Assembly: GCF_012849215.1 (NCBI RefSeq)
Contig: NZ_CP051682.1
Location: forward strand, 2,480,001 to 2,544,000
Length of the DNA stretch: 64,000 nt
DNA from: Mucilaginibacter robiniae
GTDB taxonomy: Bacteria; Bacteroidota; Bacteroidia; Sphingobacteriales; Sphingobacteriaceae
Direction: 5' to 3'
In this document: in pieces, positions 59,327-64,000 of the stretch
Layout of the letters: the number at the start of each line of letters is the position of its first letter
How positions within the stretch are numbered: position 1 is the stretch's first letter
Position numbers and translations under genes: made by a program
Notes under the pieces: model-generated
Told to the model about the DNA's origin: nothing
Databases searched by the model: none
Seen by the model: the letters and a program-made list of their open reading frames with translations, nothing else

Positions 59327-60281
59327 AGAATTTCAATTTTAAAACAAATACAGAACCTAATATGGCCGGCACAATGATGTTGGTTAGCCAAACCAGTGCT
59401 ACAGCGGCAATAATTACAATATGCTGCTGGGTAACATGCTCAAACAACGTATCGGCTGTGGCGCCACGCACACTAATATCCACCACATCAATAGTAGGTA
59501 ATACCGACTGAATAAAGAAAAAGGAAAAGATCAGCAGCAAGATTTTAAATATCGGAATTTCGGGCAGCAGCAAATGAATAATCAGGTAGTACTGAAAAGA
59601 ATAGGTAGCAAACCGAATAAGGCAATAACCCATAATGCGTAACAACTCCGGAAATCGGTACCGCTTCATGACATCAAAAAAGCGGTGGTATTTTTTTAGA
59701 AACGGAATGCTGTTGAATAGAGAGACCATCCATCTTACATTAAAATAGAAAATCAGCATTAGGATAATAAAGCCTGCCCCAATAGTCAGTAAACCAATAT
59801 ACAGCCAGTGCTTCACTGGTAAAAAATAATAAATAAACCACAGCAATGAGGCTGAACCTACCACGCTGGTAATAACCAGTTGCCCAAAGGTGCCTACGGC
59901 CATAGCAAATACACCATGTATGCGCCGGCGCGGGGGTAAAAACATTACACGGCCCCCAAACTCGCCCCAACGGTTAGGCGTGAAAATAGCCAGTGTTAAC
60001 CCGCAAAAAACTGATTCAATGCTTTGCCATAATGTGATAGGCGCCCACTTACTGGTTAAATAACGCCATTTAACAGCCTCAAACCAGTAGTTAACTATCA
60101 TGAGCAGGGAAATCAGCGTTAATATCAGTATTGCTTTTGTACGGCTTACTGTAGTAATAAGCGCTGTAAATTGCTTAAGCTCCTGGTTATTGCTGAGCCG
60201 CCGGTAAATAAACGTAAATGCCAGTACCAGTATAACGGCCTTAACCAACCATGATACCCATTTTTTAGCCGTACCTGTCAA
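59310..60281 (-). CDS. Lysylphosphatidylglycerol-synthase-like TM (UPF0104) protein
   Basis: The protein has 323 residues from TTG 60281, with about eight membrane helices and motifs such as FTPNRWGEFGGRVMFLPPRR and SVLPTIDVVDISVRGATADT, typical of the AglD/UPF0104 transmembrane family. Relatives move or modify lipids. A good promoter overlaps the TTG codon, so the true start may be the TTG at 60248. It overlaps the GT2 gene, so the two are co-transcribed. Confidence 0.8.
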   Translation of the reverse strand: MTGTAKKWVSWLVKAVILVLAFTFIYRRLSNNQELKQFTALITTVSRTKAILILTLISLLMIVNYWFEAVKWRYLTSKWAPITLWQSIESVFCGLTLAIFTPNRWGEFGGRVMFLPPRRRIHGVFAMAVGTFGQLVITSVVGSASLLWFIYYFLPVKHWLYIGLLTIGAGFIILMLIFYFNVRWMVSLFNSIPFLKKYHRFFDVMKRYRFPELLRIMGYCLIRFATYSFQYYLIIHLLLPEIPIFKILLLIFSFFFIQSVLPTIDVVDISVRGATADTLFEHVTQQHIVIIAAVALVWLTNIIVPAILGSVFVLKLKFFDNAV

Positions 60282-60309
60282 AACTATATCGTACTATTTT
60301 GTGTGCAAT
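60279..60309 (-). promoter_or_regulatory. Promoter of the flippase/GT2 operon
   Basis: On the minus strand, ATTG (complement at 60306-60309), a 19-base spacer and TAGTTTTG (complement at 60279-60286) match the -33/-7 consensus closely. Transcription would begin near 60272. Confidence 0.55.
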
Positions 60310-60315
60310 GTTATG

Positions 60316-60345
60316 CAAAAAAGGCAGGCTTATAGCCTGCCTTTT
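60316..60345 (-). terminator. Terminator after dienelactone hydrolase gene
   Basis: A 12-bp perfect stem (60319-60330 with 60334-60345, AAAAGGCAGGCT) has a 3-base loop and a minus-strand T run. Confidence 0.88.
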
Positions 60346-60371
60346 GTAATTTATGTTTACAGCGGGTTAAA

Positions 60372-61223
60372 TTATTTTAAACGGGACTTTAAATAAGTCA
60401 GTGTATAGCCATAAGCTTCTTTGGTAGCTTCGCTATTGTAAATAGGATTACTAGGGTTAGCAAAGCCATGGTCGGCATCAAACTGGTGCAGGTACAGCTT
60501 TTTACCGGCTTTCTCCATGTTTTCTTTAAACTGGGCTACTACTTTGGTGTTGATGAACTGGTCTTTGTTGGCAAAGTTGCCCAGCACATCGCAGTTTAAA
60601 GTTTTTAACCGATCTACATTCTGTTCAGGCATGCCGTAATACATTACACAAGCTACGGTTTTTTTACCAGCTATCAGGGCAGTTTGTAAGCTCCAGCCTC
60701 CGCCAAAGCACCAGCCTAAAGTAGCAAGGTGAGCCTGCGAGCCAGCGTAAGCGATAGCACCTTTAATAATACTCTGTGCACGGGTTTCTTTTACAGCCTG
60801 CATGTATTTACCGGCATCCTGACGGTTATCGGCTACTTTGCCATCATATAAATCTAAGGCAATTACGTTTACATTGCCTAAATCATTATACAGCTTTTCC
60901 GATTCACGCTTAATAAAATCATTTAAACCATACCACTCATGTATAACTAGCAAATAATTACGAGTAGGCTTTTTCGCTTTTAACTCGTATGCGTTAGCCG
61001 TAGTGCCATCATCAGTTTTGTAAGTAATGGCGTGGCCAATACTGCTTTGAAACCGAATACGTACCGGATTCAGGTGCGCCATACGAAACTGCGGATTAGA
61101 AGCCAGCATAGCAAAGCGCCGGGTAGCACTCGGTTCGGTTTTCTGGCAACAAGCCATTTTGCTTTGACCAAAAGCTACAAACGTGCTTAATAGCAGCAAA
61201 AGCCACAATGAAAGTTTTTTCAT
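60372..61223 (-). CDS. Secreted dienelactone hydrolase-like protein
   Basis: The protein has 283 residues from ATG 61223, which opens a signal peptide (MKKLSLWLLLLLSTFVAFGQ). A longer frame to 61295 is rejected because it crosses a hairpin and adds a non-signal sequence. The alpha/beta-hydrolase nucleophile is the Cys in GWCFGGGW, with Asp in NFANKDQFI and His in DADHGF, the Cys-Asp-His triad of DLH enzymes. The substrate is unlikely to be a true dienelactone; a periplasmic esterase role is more general. Confidence 0.87.
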   Translation of the reverse strand: MKKLSLWLLLLLSTFVAFGQSKMACCQKTEPSATRRFAMLASNPQFRMAHLNPVRIRFQSSIGHAITYKTDDGTTANAYELKAKKPTRNYLLVIHEWYGLNDFIKRESEKLYNDLGNVNVIALDLYDGKVADNRQDAGKYMQAVKETRAQSIIKGAIAYAGSQAHLATLGWCFGGGWSLQTALIAGKKTVACVMYYGMPEQNVDRLKTLNCDVLGNFANKDQFINTKVVAQFKENMEKAGKKLYLHQFDADHGFANPSNPIYNSEATKEAYGYTLTYLKSRLK

Positions 61224-61262
61224 GATAAGATGGAAATGAACGGGATAATAACGAACAAGGAT

Positions 61263-61300
61263 ATATAATGTTTGTGGCTTAACTGCCGCAAACATTATAT
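61263..61300. repeat. Long hairpin between two minus-strand genes
   Basis: ATATAATGTTTG (61263-61274) and 61289-61300 pair perfectly, extended by a wobble and GGC/GCC to a 16-bp stem with a 6-base loop. It lies between the small membrane gene stop (61316) and the hydrolase ATG. It may be a terminator without a T run or an mRNA stabiliser. Confidence 0.6.
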
Positions 61301-61315
61301 GAAAGGATGCTTGGC

Positions 61316-61498
61316 TTAAAATACTTGTTTTTGAGCTGCAGACAGGGTAGCTTGCTCAGGTTTCATAACGCCCATCATAACGAAAATGACTGCAAACGCT
61401 ATAAGTGAATGAATTAGATCGGTAGCACCGTAAGCAAATACGCTTATTCCCCAAATTATAATAGACACAGCTGCAGCCAGAAAAAATAAAGCTTTCAT
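61316..61498 (-). CDS. Small two-span membrane protein (DUF5670-like)
   Basis: This 60-residue protein has two hydrophobic helices (FFLAAAVSIIIWGISVFAYG and LIHSLIAFAVIFVMMGVM) joined by a short turn, and a polar tail. It is similar in pattern to the short lmo0937/DUF5670 membrane proteins, with modest certainty. Function unknown. ATG at 61498. Confidence 0.65.
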   Translation of the reverse strand: MKALFFLAAAVSIIIWGISVFAYGATDLIHSLIAFAVIFVMMGVMKPEQATLSAAQKQVF

Positions 61499-61573
61499 AG
61501 ATAACTTATCTGGTTTGGGCCATGTTTACGGTACCCTGCTCAGATAAGTTACTATACTATTTTGAATACTGTA

Positions 61574-63373
61574 TTAATTTTTAAGCCACTTGTTTCTTAC
61601 AGTTAATTGCTGTGGCGTCACGTTGTTTACCGAAATGATCCGGTATTTTACTTGCTGGTCTTTCAGTAAGGTTATGGGTACTTCCATAGGTAGGCCATCG
61701 CGCAGCAAGCTTACGGTAACTTTGTCGCCTACATGTTTGCCGGGCAAAAGGTTGTTTGCATCGGTAATAGGGTTTCCGTCAATAGCCATAAGTTCATCAT
61801 TTACGTTAATTCCATCTATCCAGGCGGCCGAACCCCGCAACACAGCAGCTACTTTAAGCCGACCATTAAAGCTGACCATTTTGATGCCTAAAGTTGGGTT
61901 GTTGGTATTGGCATAATCATTAACCACTTGATAGCCGGCGTAACCTAGATAGTGATTGTAATCGATATCAGCTAAGCCGTTAATGTATTTTTTATAGAAA
62001 TCATCCAGGTTACGGCCTGCAAATTTTTCAAGCGCTTGTTTAAATTCAGCATCAGTGTAACCACGCTTTTTATTTTTATAATACTCCTGATACATATACC
62101 GCATTACGTCATCTAATGATTGTGCGCCTTTGGTATCGTTAATAATTTCCAAATCCAGCATCATGGCAATCAATGAGCCTTTGTTGTAGTAAGATATCGT
62201 GGTATTAATAGAGTTTTCGTCCGGACGGTAAGATTTAATCCAGGCATCAAAGCTTGATTGTGACAGTGGTTGTACTTTAGCGCCAGGTTGATTTTCTACC
62301 GTATTAATATCGGCAGCCAACACGCCGAGATAATTTTCGGTAGAGTACAGCTTGGTGCGGTGTACTATCATGTTGTCATAATAAGCCGTAAAGCCTTCGG
62401 CTATCCATAAGTCGGTAGTATAATTTTCGTTATCATAATCAAACGGCCCTAAAGCTATAGGGCGCAAACGTTTTACATTCCATAAATGAAAATGCTCGTG
62501 CGCTACCAAGGCTAAAAATCCTTGATAACCAGTTTCGGTGCCATAGGCATTGCGGGCTGCACCCAATACAGTTGAACTAAGGTGTTCAATGCCGCCACCG
62601 CCTTTGGCATAATTTTGTACAATGAAGGTGTAATGTTTATTGGGGTTTTCACCGTAAATGGCTGTTTCCAGTTCGACAATATGAGCCATGTCCTTTTTTA
62701 AACGCTCTTTGTCGTAATTGCCTTGGTTTACCATGGCTACCTCATACTTTACACCGCCTGCATCAAACGTAAAGATGTCTTGGTTACCCACCTCGATAGG
62801 CGAATCAAACAGAATATCATAGTCGGGTGAATACCGGGTGAATGGATCGTTGTTTACCATTTCCAAACTGGTAGATACTTTGCTCCAGTTTTTATAAGGG
62901 GTAATATGAATGGTAGAGGGTTGGTGCAGCATTCCGTCAGGGTACAAAAACATACCTGAGGTAGATAAAAAGCCACGGGAAGCATCAATAAAGCTGGTAC
63001 GTACCGAAATTTCAAAGGCATATATCCGGTATTTTACGGTAACATCCGTTAACCCTTGGGTATTTATTTGCCAGATGTTTTTGCGGGTTTTAGTTACCTC
63101 AACAGGCTTGCCGTTAGTAGCAGCGCTAAGTGATTCAATGTTTTTGGAAAACTCACGTACTAAGTAAGAGCCGGGCGTCCAAACCGGTAGTTTCAGGTTC
63201 AGTTGGTTTTGTGCAAGGCCGCTGATACGCATTTCAATATCGGCATAATGGGCTTGTGCTTCAGGGAAGGTAACCGTATAATAAATTTGAGCAGCACTGG
63301 CCGCTTGGCTATCAACAGCAGTCATAGAGAATAGATAAAATAAAATAACAATCAAAGAACCCTTTATTTTCAT
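61574..63373 (-). CDS. M61-family metallopeptidase with PDZ domain
   Basis: The 599-residue secreted enzyme has a signal peptide of about 23 residues (ending DSQAAS). The N-terminal beta-rich domain is followed by the zinc motif HEHFH in VAHEHFHLWNVKRLRP, with the third ligand Glu in LWIAEGFTAYYDN, as in glycyl aminopeptidases. A C-terminal PDZ-like domain (about 500-590, AAWIDGINVNDELMAIDGNP) follows. Length fits the family. A TTAATTTG near the start on the minus strand is a weak -7 candidate. Confidence 0.9.
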   Translation of the reverse strand: MKIKGSLIVILFYLFSMTAVDSQAASAAQIYYTVTFPEAQAHYADIEMRISGLAQNQLNLKLPVWTPGSYLVREFSKNIESLSAATNGKPVEVTKTRKNIWQINTQGLTDVTVKYRIYAFEISVRTSFIDASRGFLSTSGMFLYPDGMLHQPSTIHITPYKNWSKVSTSLEMVNNDPFTRYSPDYDILFDSPIEVGNQDIFTFDAGGVKYEVAMVNQGNYDKERLKKDMAHIVELETAIYGENPNKHYTFIVQNYAKGGGGIEHLSSTVLGAARNAYGTETGYQGFLALVAHEHFHLWNVKRLRPIALGPFDYDNENYTTDLWIAEGFTAYYDNMIVHRTKLYSTENYLGVLAADINTVENQPGAKVQPLSQSSFDAWIKSYRPDENSINTTISYYNKGSLIAMMLDLEIINDTKGAQSLDDVMRYMYQEYYKNKKRGYTDAEFKQALEKFAGRNLDDFYKKYINGLADIDYNHYLGYAGYQVVNDYANTNNPTLGIKMVSFNGRLKVAAVLRGSAAWIDGINVNDELMAIDGNPITDANNLLPGKHVGDKVTVSLLRDGLPMEVPITLLKDQQVKYRIISVNNVTPQQLTVRNKWLKN

Positions 63374-63672
63374 GCCGGCAAATTAAAGAAAATATAAAAG
63401 TGCTTAATATAGCCGGTGTAAAACAATGGGTGTAACATGGTTGATACATACAGGGTTGATTATAAGCAAGCCTGTAATTTTGCCGTTCAACGTTCAACTT
63501 TATCACTCTGGTTGTATTAGTTACCTTATAGCCCATTAATGTTAATTTATAAACCTTGCAAATTAAGCTAAGTACACAAGTTACCTTGTAGTACCCACAT
63601 GCCATGAATAATAGTTTACAAAAGCAGCTTTTAACTTTACTAAAACCGTATAACGGTAACCATTAAACTTTT
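63374..63672. other. Divergent intergenic region with paired repeats
   Basis: AGTTACCTTATAG (63519-63531) and AGTTACCTTGTAG (63579-63591) are near-identical direct repeats 60 bp apart. ACCGT-ATA-ACGGT (63645-63657) is a short palindrome just before the RND adaptor. They could be regulator sites for the efflux genes; no gene was found here. Confidence 0.4.
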
Positions 63673-64000
63673 ATGAGAATCAGATACATTGTTTACCTTG
63701 TTATTGCTTTATTAATAGGTTACCTGGTATATAACAAATTGCATGGCAATGCCAAAGATGGTCAGGCGCAAGCTGGTGGCGGTGGCGGCAGCGCTAAAGG
63801 CGGCAAAAAGAAGAACGGTCCGGTGCCTGTTAGGCTGATGATTGTAAAAGATACGAGCGTTAATAATAATATTGACCTGACCGGTACTATTGATGCCAAC
63901 GAAAAAGTAAACCTGATTAGTCAGACTGCAGGCAATATTACCGGAATATACTTTCAGGAAGGGAGCCGAGTAAGAAAAGGTCAGGTGCTGGTTAAGGTAT
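63673..64000 (+). CDS. RND efflux periplasmic adaptor, N-terminal part
   Basis: The gene starts with ATG 63673 and runs off the right edge after 109 codons. It has an N-terminal membrane anchor (YIVYLVIALLIGYLVYN), then a Gly/Lys-rich linker (GGGGGSAKGGKKKN) and the start of the HlyD/AcrA lipoyl-like fold (DLTGTIDANEKVNLISQTAG, GSRVRKGQVLVKV). It should link an inner-membrane RND pump to an outer-membrane channel; those genes probably lie beyond the edge. Confidence 0.85.
   Translation, partial: MRIRYIVYLVIALLIGYLVYNKLHGNAKDGQAQAGGGGGSAKGGKKKNGPVPVRLMIVKDTSVNNNIDLTGTIDANEKVNLISQTAGNITGIYFQEGSRVRKGQVLVKV

Noticed and set aside
61224..61295. 24-residue extension of the dienelactone hydrolase
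   Set aside because: It crosses a strong hairpin and precedes a perfect signal peptide starting at 61223.
63312..63605. 97-residue minus-strand frame
   Set aside because: It overlaps the M61 signal peptide and promoter, and its composition is not protein-like.

Overview
The window looks like chromosomal DNA of a Bacteroidota bacterium, most likely family Sphingobacteriaceae (Mucilaginibacter/Pedobacter type). The evidence is a moderate GC content, Bacteroidota -7 promoter boxes (TAnnTTTG), a TonB receptor with an N-terminal carboxypeptidase-regulatory-like domain, secreted GH3 glycosidases, a bifunctional ThrA, and families common in this group (DUF4199, DUF2905, DUF4112, OMP_b-brl). Both edges cut genes. 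No rRNA, tRNA, CRISPR array or intact transposon was seen.

Layout. 1-6.6 kb: a sugar cluster with the N-terminus of a possible GH2 enzyme, two periplasmic GH3 beta-glycosidases and galactokinase between them. 6.6-16 kb: a minus-strand block with a small membrane protein, a TonB receptor, a TlpA-like lipoprotein, a Gfo/Idh/MocA oxidoreductase, a TPR protein, a coupled zinc-ribbon/Nif3 pair and small membrane proteins. 16.1-19.5 kb: mfd. 19.5-23.7 kb: an accessory island with an intact DUF2683/RelB-like antitoxin overlapping a frameshifted RelE toxin, a DarG-type macro-domain antitoxin with no DarT toxin beside it, an AT-rich gap, and a tailspike-like beta-helix protein. 23.8-33.6 kb: housekeeping and periplasmic enzymes (Hpt, M16 peptidase, PgpA, serine hydrolase, YfiT/DinB, amidase, FAD oxidoreductase, M20 amidohydrolase). 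33.8-38.9 kb: an ABC exporter pair and two secreted beta-propeller enzymes. 39-44.1 kb: the threonine operon thrL-thrA-thrB-thrC on the minus strand. 44.2-49.5 kb: rsgA, dtd, a MazG-like gene, an FtsX-type permease and comB. 49.6-64 kb: gcvT, a GT4 enzyme, rnhB, a SpoIIE-type phosphatase, an OppC-like permease, a sedolisin, a GT2/flippase-like pair, a dienelactone hydrolase, an M61 peptidase and the start of an RND adaptor.

The strongest observation is an unlisted 21-codon leader peptide (44046-44111, minus) with 7 Thr and 6 Ile codons. It is followed by a terminator hairpin ending 16 bases before thrA and by a competing antiterminator pairing. This is the full layout of a ribosome-mediated transcription attenuator for the threonine operon.

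A second theme is arrays of 7-base units in gene junctions. One array fills the thrA-thrB gap, a different GC-rich one is translated as an N-terminal extension of ThrB, and inverted copies bracket the rsgA-dtd spacer. A related inverted repeat brackets the dtd-mazG spacer and encodes the last residues of Dtd. Small genes found by reading gaps include a 49-residue membrane protein (6622-6771) and a 59-residue four-cysteine protein (55837-56016). All family assignments come from motif recognition without database searches.
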